The translations under genes were made by a program, and so were the position numbers. From Climacium dendroides (Eukaryota > Streptophyta > Bryopsida > Hypnales > Climaciaceae): a stretch of DNA of 64,000 nucleotides. The stretch's first letter is position 1, and each line of letters starts with the position of its first letter. Shown one piece after another: positions 10,870 through 21,649 of the stretch. The notes below the pieces were generated by a model, which was given only the letters and a program-made list of their open reading frames with translations, ran no database searches and was not told the DNA's origin. The stretch spans positions 36,146,001 to 36,210,000 of the forward strand of contig OX467082.1 in assembly GCA_950106755.1 (NCBI GenBank), written 5' to 3'.

Positions 10870-11060
10870 CCTAGAAGCGGCGCAAATTAAATATGAATGT
10901 AACAGCTATCGAGGCACCAACGAGACAACGTACACCCCCAACTTACCCAAACCGCGGTAGAGAAAAGGACGCAAGACGATCAAACGGAAGCCATGAGAAT
11001 TATAATTGTAACTACAAGTCTCCAAAAAGCTTCTAGTTCTTTGGCAGAAATCAGCAATGC
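10870..11060 (+). other. Basic, Arg/Asn-rich decayed coding segment
   Basis: A short forward frame is rich in Arg, Pro, Asn and Ser (…NRGREKDARRSNGSHENYN…) before stops appear. It could be the basic N-terminal region of the reverse-transcriptase protein that follows, but the frame is not continuous with it. Confidence 0.25.
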
Positions 11061-11639
11061 TAAGACCAGTTCTCCACTATTTCGAGGTGATCTTAATACC
11101 TTCGGATCGAGCACACCCCATTGACGGCAGACCAGACTGATAGCAGGTCCAGACCCCATTCTGCTCTTTTTCAATGGAAAATCTTAAACTAGGACAACAT
11201 GTAGTAATTGATCAATATGGTGATTGTAGAAATAGGTGGTTCCCTTACTACGAATAGTTATGGTCGTCTCTAACTCCAACAAGCTCCTGCTCAAAGGAAG
11301 ATTGGTTTTGTTAAACTCTGCTATTACAATTGAGCTCTAGAGTAGCTCAATATTAGACAATTATTTCATGACCTCTTAGTCCTCTTTCACTTTGACCATC
11401 TTTGTTCCATTCTTGAGGACGTTGTTTTAACTTGGTCATATATTGGAAATATATCCACAATTTTATACAAACCAGCATCAATATTCAAAGACTTTTATTT
11501 TATTCACTTGCTTGATGATTCCAATCTATGCGCTTATATCATAACTGCACGTTTTCACAAGTTTCTTGACACACTCACTGCAAGTGAAGTCTCTGATCAT
11601 ACAAAAGCGGTCTAACATGTACAAACTATGGATCTCTTA

Positions 11640-13350
11640 ATAATCTAGTATAAAAGCCTCCGACATGTGGCTTGAACCACATTCCATTAAAATCAACCAA
11701 CTTTGCAGATGCCATTGCTACTGTTCTTTCTGCATATGAGCAACTTATTTCTATTCTACAATTGGAGGATATAGATTTTCCACTTAACTAGGCACAACAA
11801 TATTTGCACTCTTATTGCCTTGATAAACTCAAATAAGCATTAAAAATCAACAAATACGGATTATGCTACTCCGGCCCTCCTGTGCTTGACATTCCAACAG
11901 TCCAAAACTAGATCTAGTGGTTTCTTAAATATTTGTACTGCTCTGAACTTGACCAGATTGCCAACAATGCATGCTTCATGTGCATTAAGCATATTCAAAT
12001 CCAAGCACTTGAACGTTTAAGCTGCGGTGAATTTGCTCCATGCAAAGAAAAAAATTTGTAGAAACTACCAACCAGCATTCTCGATGAACTCAACAACAAG
12101 CTCATTCAAGTTCTTCCAGAATGCCCCCCAATTTTTCAGGCACTCCCATACTTAAACAACACAAAGTCAAAAATAGATGGCTTACAAATGCATTTCACAC
12201 CATTTTTTCTAGCATTGCCATCCTAATTACTTTGACGTCCAACGCTATGCTTGAATCCATCAAACAATGGGCAATTGTTACAAAAAATGGCTATCGTAAT
12301 TTTCTATGCACATACTAGCATTTATTACGGCATTGACTCAATGCAAGATGCTACGCTAAACCTTCCAAACAAAATACACGACATATTCGTAGGGGACATC
12401 ACTCAATGCTATGAATCTATCCCCTAGTAGGGACCAAATAACCTCCTAAAGGCTATTACCTTCATCATTCATATTGTGTTTCGGTTTCTAGTGGTTTACA
12501 TCCACGAGCAACCACTTCCATGTGGGTGCGCATTGACAAAGCATATGTACCAGCAACAGCAAAATGCGCTATTTCATAGTCATCCAATGCTAACAAGATC
12601 TCATTCAATACTGAACGCCTCCTCTAGCTACATGAGTGGTTAATGAACCATTGCTTTCTCACATTAGGAGATTGCGTATGGCGACAATGCATGGATATTT
12701 CCATGGGATTCTTGTGTTCCCCAATTTGGTGCAATATGTACCTACTTGCGTATGAAATTTGGTTTATACAACAAGTGGCCAAACTCGGAAGGCACGATAT
12801 CCTTGCTAAATTTCAAATAGCATTTTGGTACATTGATGACTTGTGCCTTATCAACATTGGAAATCCCAAAAAAAAATTATCTCCTAACTTCCTAAGCAAC
12901 CTCACATAGAGTCCAATCCCCTCTAGATATACCCGCTCAACATTCTTACCATCAAAGAAGAAACTGCCGCTTTTTCAACCAGTAATTTAGAAAGTGGGAC
13001 CGCAGCACATTTCATAAATGTACAAATTCAGGTTCATGAATTGAACCCATCCCAATATTCCTTCAGAAAATATGACAAGCAAAGATAGCTCCCTTTCAAA
13101 TATACATAGTATATTAAATTTTGATCTAATTAACTGATCCATTAAGCGTACAATATTACCATTTCTCAAATCTTTCTAGTCTTGTATATATTCAACACAA
13201 ATGTTGCAGCTTTGGATGAAATACAAATTATTATCCATACTATGAGCAATAATGGTTTCAAGCGTGAGTGTTTACTAAGGAGTGTTCGTAACTTCCTAAA
13301 CAATGATCCTTTTCTTGGTATTCACATTAATGTGCAAAATATATTAGCAT
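11640..13350 (+). pseudogene. Reverse-transcriptase relic of an unusual lineage
   Basis: Reading across frames restores a recognisable reverse-transcriptase order. A region of the form LPYLNNTKSK lies near 12150. Motif A (GDITQCYESIP) has its catalytic Asp codon at 12395-12397 and is followed by two stops. A frame change leads into MWVRIDKAYVPATAK. Then comes an uninterrupted stretch 12643-12909 with SMGFLCSPIWCNMYLLAYE (motif B region) and the catalytic YIDD at 12829-12840. A C-terminal part ending in a SNNGFKRE-like segment reaches about 13345. There are many stops and at least three frame changes, so it is dead. It lacks the motif spacing of Ty3, Ty1 and typical LINE enzymes. The MG-F-CSP-I-N motif B resembles Penelope-like and other unclassified eukaryotic reverse transcriptases. 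No RNase H, integrase or LTR is seen next to it. Confidence 0.7.
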
Positions 13351-13479
13351 CACTGTAAGTATACACTACTTTACAACTTTCTTTGAAGAATGTAAGAAAT
13401 TACCATGAAGTTTGAGCTTGGTATGCACCTCTACAGGAGTGTGGCATACCAGTGTCAAATTCCTATAGTGGTAACATCA

Positions 13480-13770
13480 CCAAGGGTGGTGACGGCAGGG
13501 TGCGGTAACAGTCGAGTGTGGCAACAGTCGGGTATAGAGACAATAAATTGTAGGGACAACACAATGCCGACACAACAAGATGCAACGACATTAAGATGGA
13601 GGGACAACAGGGTGTGACAACAATAAAATGTGGGGGCAATAGGGTATAATGGCGCCAACAAGAAATTCAGAGAGCAAGATGCGGCACCAACAAGATGTGA
13701 TGGCAACAACAATGGTACGGTGACAATAACACTAGTAAGGCAACAACAAGATACACATAATAGCATCTCA
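13480..13770. repeat. Degenerate short minisatellite
   Basis: Repeated GGCAACAAGATGTGG-like words (variants of CAACA, GGTGTGG and GACAACA) recur at intervals of about 17-20 bp. The open frames on both strands here follow from the repeat and are not supported as genes. Confidence 0.5.
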
Positions 13771-13804
13771 AATGAGAATGACAACCACCCATACAAAAGT
13801 AAAG

Positions 13805-13940
13805 CCTAGTGTGAACTTGAATAGAAGTGAAGATCATCCACACCAATGCCGAGCCTAGTCCAAACCTAAATGGAAGTGAAGATCATCCAAACCAATACCA
13901 AGCCTAATCCAAACCTAAGTGAACAATACCAAACCTAAGC
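13805..13940. repeat. ~57 bp tandem repeat, two to three units
   Basis: The phrase AGTGAAGATCATCCACACCA (and AAACCA) recurs at 13827 and 13884 (about 57 bp apart), with AGCCTAGTCCAAACCTAA recurring after each. A partial third unit follows. Confidence 0.75.
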
Positions 13941-13944
13941 TAGT

Positions 13945-15986
13945 TTAAATCCTATAATTTTTGTAATTAAATTTTTAAGTTTGGAATATAATTATTTACA
14001 TATCTAGCAATTAAATCCTTAAATATATACATCAGGACAATTTGGAACAAATTATTGATAAGAATATAACAATCCAAATTAATGAACACTAATTTTACTT
14101 TAAATATAGAATGCATTAAAAATGAGACCCCAATTTGTCTCAATTTAATGAATAAGGCCTTCTATAATTTTTTATATTTAATTATTTATGAAGGATTTGA
14201 ATGTGCTATTGAATCAATGTGCATCTTTTGTATTCTTTAAGATGATTGAAAGTCAAAGCTTGATGACATTGACATTTAGATTAAATTACTTTATCATATT
14301 ACTTGATTAAGAAGATTTGGGCTTCTTTTTTTTACTTGATATGTGAAAAGTATAGTATTTATAATACTTTTATTGTTTGTATTAATTATTCCCTATAAAG
14401 TTTGAATTGAGGAATTAAAAGTATTGATATCAATATTAAGTGAACAATATATTTTATTTTCAAAACATGTTAGAAATAAAAGAAATTTTATCTTATCTAA
14501 CTATGAATTATTTGTTTCAGTAAAAACATGTTTGATTTTTCATTCTCTATGAGTACTGTTTTTCATGGTATATGGATTGCTACTAACTATGATATTATTG
14601 GCATCTTATGCTTTGCAAAAAGAAATATGGTGAAAAAACTACTTCAAAAATGTAAAGCATAGTTCAATATTTTGACAATTGTAAGTATTTTACTAATTGT
14701 TTTACTTTTATAAAACTTATTATATTTTTAATTTAAGTTTTATCATTCTTTGTGCTTCGAGAACTTATTTGGATGAAAATTTTCATTTTTACATTGATTT
14801 ATATTATTTTTTGTTTCAAAATTGGACAAAAGAAAACAAATTATTGTAGCAATGATTTGAAGATAAAATAGTGAGAATTAAGGGATCGTTGTGATTTGCT
14901 TTATTGATTGTAAAGATCTTTGTGAAGATGCTTAAAGTATTTATATATTTGTATCATTTCTTGCTTGTGAGTGTGTTTAATTGTTTTAAATATTTGGTAA
15001 TGACAATTTTATTTTTATATCATAATTGTCTTTGTTTAATTGTCTTCAATTTTAATGAATTAAGTGACACAATTATTTTGTTGGTGTCTAAATACAAAAG
15101 TGAAAGAATGAAGTATAATCATCTTATAGTTGAAAACATTTTAGTCTATATTTTTGAAATTCATGCAAAGTACATTAGTTAAGCAATTCGAAATTTATTT
15201 AGTATAAACTAAATGAACGAAATGTAATGTTTCATGTGAATAATTTTTTTTCTGAATGAAAGTTACAAATCATCACTTTTGAAAATGTTGGAAAATTATT
15301 AAATTTTTTTTTACTCGAAGATAATTCATTAATATTAATGTACAAGAACTAATTATACTTATGTTTTATTGAGGAATTTATAGAAGGCTTTGTTAAAGAA
15401 TAAATCGTGAAACAATGAGTCTTACTAAGGGATGCATATTGTTATTGAATCAAGACCAATTCATTAAAGGTGATGGAGGTGAATTAGTCATAAATTAATA
15501 TTTTTGAGGGATATAAATTATATGTAAATTAAGAATAATTTATTGAAGGCAATGTAAGTGAATCAGTTGTAGTCACTCTTCATGTGCATTGGAGAATTTA
15601 AAGCTTGTTATTGTTGCTCGTTATTGTTGATACATGTTGTTTACAGTTGATATGGCAGAGAAAAAACCCGTTGTTCACATGATTTGAGTCTCAACACTTT
15701 ACATGACTTAAATGTGTTAATAGATTTTAGTGGTATGTAAAGGTTTAAAATTTTAAAAGAATATTAATTTGTGTTATTGATACATGTTGATATATGGATT
15801 GTTATAGTCTCAAATTTTGTCACAATTTTTTCATTGATTTGAAAAAATGATTCCCAAAATAGCAAGCAATATTACATACTGAAAGTTGAAAATGAATAAT
15901 TCAATAAGACTCTCTTTTGCACTATCAATTGCATCCTTAGCTGCAAAGCAATCTTTATATATGCATTTTCAAATTTGCACACAGCC
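13945..15986. other. AT-rich intergenic DNA, nothing recognised
   Basis: Very AT-rich sequence with only short chance frames, such as 14904-15182 with Phe/Leu/Ile-rich content. No gene, RNA or transposon termini recognised. Confidence 0.5.
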
Positions 15987-16101
15987 AAAATAATTCTCTA
16001 GTAGAAAATCATATACAAATTAAACTCTTTTTTAAGCACATTAAAATAATTCTCTAGTAGAAAATCATATACAAGTTAAACTCTTTTTTAAGCACATTAA
16101 A
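15987..16101. repeat. 56 bp tandem duplication
   Basis: AAAATAATTCTCTAGTAGAA begins at 15987 and again at 16043. The unit runs through TTTTTTAAGCACATT with a single obvious difference (ACAAAT versus ACAAGT). Confidence 0.9.
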
Positions 16102-17151
16102 CTGATCAAATGTGATAGCACAACTTATTGCAAATACAACTTTGTTTAACTTAAATAAATATTGTCAATTCAAATGTATTGAATACTCATACAATATGTT
16201 TAATTCATAAAGACCAAACAAAGATTTTCAATAGAAAAAAACTTGTTGTCTTCATCGTCATTAAAGCCTAATTTATCATTATGATAGTGTTTAATGGAGA
16301 TATTTTGATGACTTTGTCTTGCAAGCATTAAAATTCAAAATACAAAAAAATACATGGTAAGTCCTCTTGAGACTCTTTGTGTTCAATAGCAATATAATTA
16401 CCATATAAACTTGATATTTATAATTTAGTCAAACACTTTTACATCTTTTATCTTAAAGTTTCTAAACTCCCAGTAGACATGTCAATATATGTGTGTTTTA
16501 ATATCTATCCATGGTATTAATCCAAATACAATCAAGTTTTTTAAATTGAGTTATAGAGAACTCTAAGCAAGTGTTTGTTTATGATTCATTATGTCTTTCA
16601 AGCAATGAATCATTTATGTATTTATTTATTTTAAATCAAATTCAAATCTCATAATTATATAGCTTTAGCCAATAGCCAAATTCAATAAGGATTTTGTGAT
16701 TTTAAAGCAAAGTGTTCACAAACCAAAACTATATATACTAAATTGAAGAGTAGAGTAATAGAATATGCCTTTTTCAAAATAGTAACATTCATCTAATTTG
16801 AATCTTTCTAAAGTAAATTATAAAAAAATGAAGTTTGACTTTGTAATTGACAATTTAAACTACATCCATTATTTTTTATAGACTTTTAGTTCCAAATTGA
16901 CTCCAAATTTTATTTCAAACTTAAAATTCAATATACTCACTTAATCTTAAGTCAAAGTTACAATGAATAATCTTATCCGCTCTTCATCCAATTATTATGC
17001 GGGACTTTATCCCTTTATAATCCATGGAGTTCAATTTAAATTTGTATCAGTAACTACTTTTGGAATACCCTAAACTTTCTTCATCTATTGCTAAATTTTA
17101 ATTAGAACTTAATAGTTATTACAAGGCTATAGATTGTCTATTCCAGCTTCC
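16102..17151. other. AT-rich intergenic DNA, nothing recognised
   Basis: No coding frame, RNA gene or element ends could be supported. Confidence 0.5.
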
Positions 17152-17155
17152 TTAA

Positions 17156-18088
17156 CCCCTAAAGGACCAAGGCCTTGATTCTGCCAAAAAACACTCAAAA
17201 CTGCCATTTCTGTAGCAAAGAGTAAAAAAATTTGAAAATTAGTTTTTTTGCACATCCAACCGTAGGATCTTTTACCTTACTAGTATGGAAATGTGTGGAA
17301 AAAATTTCAGAAATTTTGACCACATAGATTAAAAGATATTTGCGTTTAAAGTGAAAAAAACAATTTTTTCAGCACCTTGCGGGACGGGATTATTTGACTT
17401 TGAACTTTTTTAACTTAAATTTTTTGCACTACAGAGTTTTGAGCTTTAAATCCTTATTGTGGGAAATTGAGTTGAGAATCTAGAAAAAAAGAAAATTTTA
17501 AGAAAAAGATTAATTTTCATGCTTACAAAAATTGTTAAGTAGAAGTAGGTATGAGAATGAAGGAAAATCTAAATTATTAATATCCTTAAGATGGAATTAA
17601 AATGCACTAATCCCAATGGTGAGATTGTTCTAGCAAGCAAACAAAATCATTTAAAATTTTCTTTTAGAAATATTGTAAAAATTGCATTCAAAAATGAATT
17701 CTATAAGTTATTTTTTCAGGAAGATACTCTAACTGCCCGATAAACAAGATTGTCCATAACTTTCTCATAATAAGTCCAAATGGAATGAATCAAAGCTTCC
17801 CATGCAAACAAAAATATAATCTACAAGAAAAAAAATCCAAAAAAAAAAATTCAAAATTTTGCAAAACTTTTTTTGCTGCCCAGACTGCCCCCCGTCCCCT
17901 ACTTTGAGCTTATTTGGTCATAACTTTTGTTTCCGGGCATCAAATGTGAAAAAAATTATATTACCACAAAGCTCATCAATTTTTCTATCTTCAAAAAAAA
18001 GTTTCAAAAAATCATGACAAAATTTCAGCCCGTAGGTACCTGCCCGAAATCCAATTTGTCCCCCGAAGGGACAATGGTCCTTTAGGGG
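17156..18088 (+). mobile_element. TTAA-flanked non-autonomous element, copy 1 (complete)
   Basis: Starts CCCCTAAAGGACCAAGG right after TTAA (17152-17155) and ends ATGGTCCTTTAGGGG right before TTAA (18089-18092). The terminal inverted repeat is therefore about 13-14 bp and the TTAA is duplicated exactly. The interior of 933 bp has no long open frame. It is homologous in opposite orientation to 34625-35537. Shared landmarks include a CATTTCTGTAGCAAAGAG-like stretch and CCGTAGGATCTT near the left end. TTAA duplication with ends starting CCC is the hallmark of piggyBac-type elements, so a non-autonomous piggyBac-like family is the leading reading. Confidence 0.75.
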
Positions 18089-18092
18089 TTAA

Positions 18093-19489
18093 GCTCTAAT
18101 CTTCTGCCTTTCATTTATTATTTTTGAAAATTTTATATCTTTTCTTTATAGCACTTGAAATTACCTATCCATAATGTTAAGATAATTACTACTTAAATTA
18201 TCCTACCAAAAAACAATTTAAAATTAATTCACTAATTATTTTCATTCCACAATTTAAAATAAATTTTTTAATGAACTTTTGGACTACAGATTTTTAATAT
18301 TTCCAAAATTCTTATTCTTGTTCTTCTTAAATGAATACCTTCAAGTTTCATTAATTTTTGTTTCAAAACTTCATCCCTTGATATCTTTCTTGTATTTCTA
18401 TCTATTTTCAGGAAAGCTCTAAAGATTTTCTACAAGATTTTGATTCAAAATTTATGCTTTGGGATCTTTTTTTAAGGCTTAACTTGCAGATCTAATATCC
18501 TACTTGTGTTTTAAAAAAAATTTAAAATAAAGATAAAAATCTTTTAAAATAAAGTGGTAGTTATACCTTAGTATCAACCTCCAATACTATCTCATTTTTA
18601 CATATTTTGATGTAAATTGTATTGGATAGTGTATTTGGCTCCATCTTGTGAAATGTGAAAAAAATTTAGTGTACAGCTTAATAAAGTGTTTGATATTTTT
18701 AGTGAAATTCACTCTATATACTATTTTTTTTTCACCCTATTTTTAAATTTTTAAAATTAAGTTTGAATTTATTTATTTTCCTTTTTTCCAACTATTTTTT
18801 ATGTAGCATCTTGCTAATTTTTAAAGATCTAAGATGCTATCATTGATGTTGTAAGCCACCGTAGCAGCTTACAATTAAGATTTATGACAAATACAATAAG
18901 TTAGGAGAAATGAGGAGTAAGTATGATGAATAGGAAGATTTTTGCACTAAATCATAAAGTAAGGTTTTTCATTAAATAGCAATGAAGAAATTAGAATAAT
19001 GATGTGAATTCTTAAAAAATGCAAGTAGGTGAAAATAATGAGAAAATCCTAAGAAAAAACTAAGAATTTAAAATCAAAAAGGCATTAAGCAAAATGTACA
19101 ATATATTAAATTAATTGAATTGGGCAAATGATAAAAATGAGAAGAGGTAGAAATCAACTACAATGAATAGAAATAAAAGTCAAAACTATGAAGAAATGGA
19201 GATGAAGACTAGGAGGAATGAAGATGAAGATTAGAAGAAACAAGATGAAGAGGATGTAGGCATTGGGTAGATGGAGGAGAGAGGGTTTGTAAACCCTCTC
19301 TTCTTCTCTTTCTCCTTCTCTCATTTTGTTGGTAGGCTCTCTAGTACTAGGGTTTGGTGGGAGGAAGAAAGAGTGAGGAGATAGATTGGAGGTGTGAGGA
19401 AGATGAGTTAAATGAAAGAGTAGCAAATTTGGTAGATTAGTTTTTTTAAAATTGAAAAATATGAGCTATCAAATTCACATAAATCTTTG
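18093..19489. other. AT-rich intergenic DNA with one short hairpin
   Basis: No gene recognised. A near-perfect palindrome, AGAGAGGGTTT then GT then AAACCCTCTCT, sits at about 19277-19304 in purine/pyrimidine-biased DNA. Confidence 0.45.
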
Positions 19490-20192
19490 GGGGGCCTTAC
19501 AAAAAATTGCACAGCAACACTTCACAAGATCATATCCTTATGAAAAAAATATCCAAAATGGATGTGCTTCTTTGAGGTCATTCTTCAAGGCAAGTTGGCT
19601 ACATACTTGAAAAACTTCAAATTATTTGGAATTGTACAACAAATAGGAAAAAAATAATACGTAGAAAGAAATAAAGAATGATTCAAATTACTAAATTCAT
19701 AAGAATTCATTTATGGAATTGAAAAATGCCAATGGTTATAATGTTGTAATAAACAATCTAAACCCTATGATTTTATTTTTTTCAAAAAATATTTAAATTT
19801 GAGTTAAATAAAAGACTTCAAAGATTTTTTTAAAGTAAAGAATCCATAACTACTTGCTAACTAAAATTCCTCATAACTTTCATTTCATTAATCAAAATGG
19901 AATGCTTCAAAGCTTTCCACGTATATATAAATCTAATGAACCAATTTCAAAATTTTATTTCTAAAAGAGTAATTTTTTATTTGCCTAAGCTACCCGAGTT
20001 GAAAAACAAACTACATATCACACAATAACTTTTAATTAAACCATGTTGTCAAAAGTTGTGAAAATTGTTGGGCCTCAAAGCCAGTCCTTGTCCACATGTT
20101 GTGTAAAAATTTTAAAGAAAAAAAATCTCTACTCACATTTACCTACCCTCCAAAGTTATGTTGCCAAAAACACAAGGCTAGTCCTTTAGGGG
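19490..20192 (-). mobile_element. TTAA-family element, copy 2 (truncated)
   Basis: The right edge reads CTAGTCCTTTAGGGG, ending at 20192. The body is the reverse complement of the left three quarters of 35729-36669: both share a GTAGCCAACTTGCCT-like stretch, a CCATTTTGGATA stretch and the ends. Homology stops near 19490, so one end is missing. The TTAA next to the remaining end is no longer intact (TCTAAG). Confidence 0.65.
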
Positions 20193-20465
20193 TCTAAGAA
20201 CTTAAAGGGTTAAAGTCTAAATATACAAAATTGTGAATATATTTTCATAAAATGCATCTTAGAATAATAATTTAATGGTTGCTCTTAAACTATAGTTGTA
20301 AAATATGATTTATAGAGCATATCCAAATGGCTAAATTAACTAGCTCTTAAGCCAATATTTTTCAATAAAATTTGAAACTAAAATTTGAAAATTCCTTCTA
20401 ATATTGATTGTAGATTGAATATTTGTGATTTTCACAAGAATATTAAATTCTAATCATAGTGATTC

Positions 20466-20468
<3 letters not shown>

Positions 20469-20552
<84 letters not shown>
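20469..20552. repeat. (AT)n microsatellite
   Basis: AT dinucleotide run of about 84 bp. Confidence 0.95.
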
Positions 20553-20556
<4 letters not shown>

Positions 20557-21343
20557 GTTATATTTGAAGATTTTACTTTGATCAAATTTACTTTAAATTT
20601 ACTTTAGCCTCAATATTGCTTTTACAATTGAGGCTACAATCACTTAATACATGTATCCATCTCATGACAAGGTTCTAACTTCAAATGAAGTAATTAGTAA
20701 AGATTAATTTGAGATAAAACTATTTAGACCTAATTTAAAACTAATTTTCCATTTTATAACATTTGAAAACTATTTACAGTAAAAAGGACACTTTGCATTT
20801 AGAAACCAAGCTAATTCCCCTTGAGGTTGATTGCACAAAAATTTCATTTGTTTTAGGACTAAACGTCAACCTCAACTACTCATTAGATTAAAATTACAAT
20901 GGGAGCCAATTCTCCCATATGTAAAGGCCTTCAAACCAAGAAGCTAGTTCAATTAATAAAACCTAAGAGAAAGAGAAAGGGTTTGAAATTTTCAAGGCTA
21001 CTTTATACTTAGAGGCCAAGCCAATTCCTACAGATTTAACATTTTGAAAGAAATTATACTTTATAAAAAAAAATTAAAATTGAGATTTGACATTAGCCCT
21101 GAGGTTGAGAATTGGCCTCCCATTTTTGGTGCATCCAATTTAATAAGCTTGGACACTATCAAATCATGTCTTTGTTGAATAAAAATTCATTCCACCAAAT
21201 TGGCCCAGCTTCAATCTTTTGTCCAATGACAAGTGGGAACGTTGGACCTCTGACATAGCAAATTGACCTAGCTTCTACATGTAAAGCAACCCTAAGAAGG
21301 ATATTGAAATCAGTGTGAATGAAAATTGCTGGGGTAATCCTAC
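20553..21343. other. Intergenic DNA, nothing recognised
   Basis: Contains loosely repeated phrases such as GAGGTTGA and AATTGGCCTCCCATT, but no supported gene or element boundaries. Confidence 0.4.
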
Positions 21344-21615
21344 TACGTCAAAAAAATACACCCCCATTGCAATAGTACTGTTGCAATACTATTTCAATGA
21401 TCCAATAGTAGAGTATTGAAAGCATACTGTTGCAATACTGCAACAATATACTTTCAATAAAATTGTATTGAAAGTATTCATTGAAATAAGAATATATTCA
21501 ATGAATATACTCTTATTGAAATTGTATTGTTGCTGTACTAACAACATGCTTGCAACACTCTACTGTTCAACCATTCAAACAGTCCTGTTGCAATGGTGGG
21601 CTTTTTCCTGATGTA
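21344..21615. mobile_element. Palindromic MITE
   Basis: The left end TACGTCAAAAAAATACACCC, followed by CCATTGCAATA, pairs with the right end on the other strand, TACATCAGGAAAAAGCCCACC followed by ATTGCAACA. Internally there are further inverted words (TTGCAATACT, ACTTTCAATA, TATTCATTGAAATAAG against TATTCAATGAATATAC), so most of the 272 bp can fold back. No coding capacity. Confidence 0.7.
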
Positions 21616-21649
21616 AGTATGCCATAAAGGGTAGGAGTGCTATCGTTGG

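Noticed and set aside
20425..20607. Open frame of 60 codons with alternating Ile-Tyr
   Set aside because: It is a translation of the AT microsatellite.
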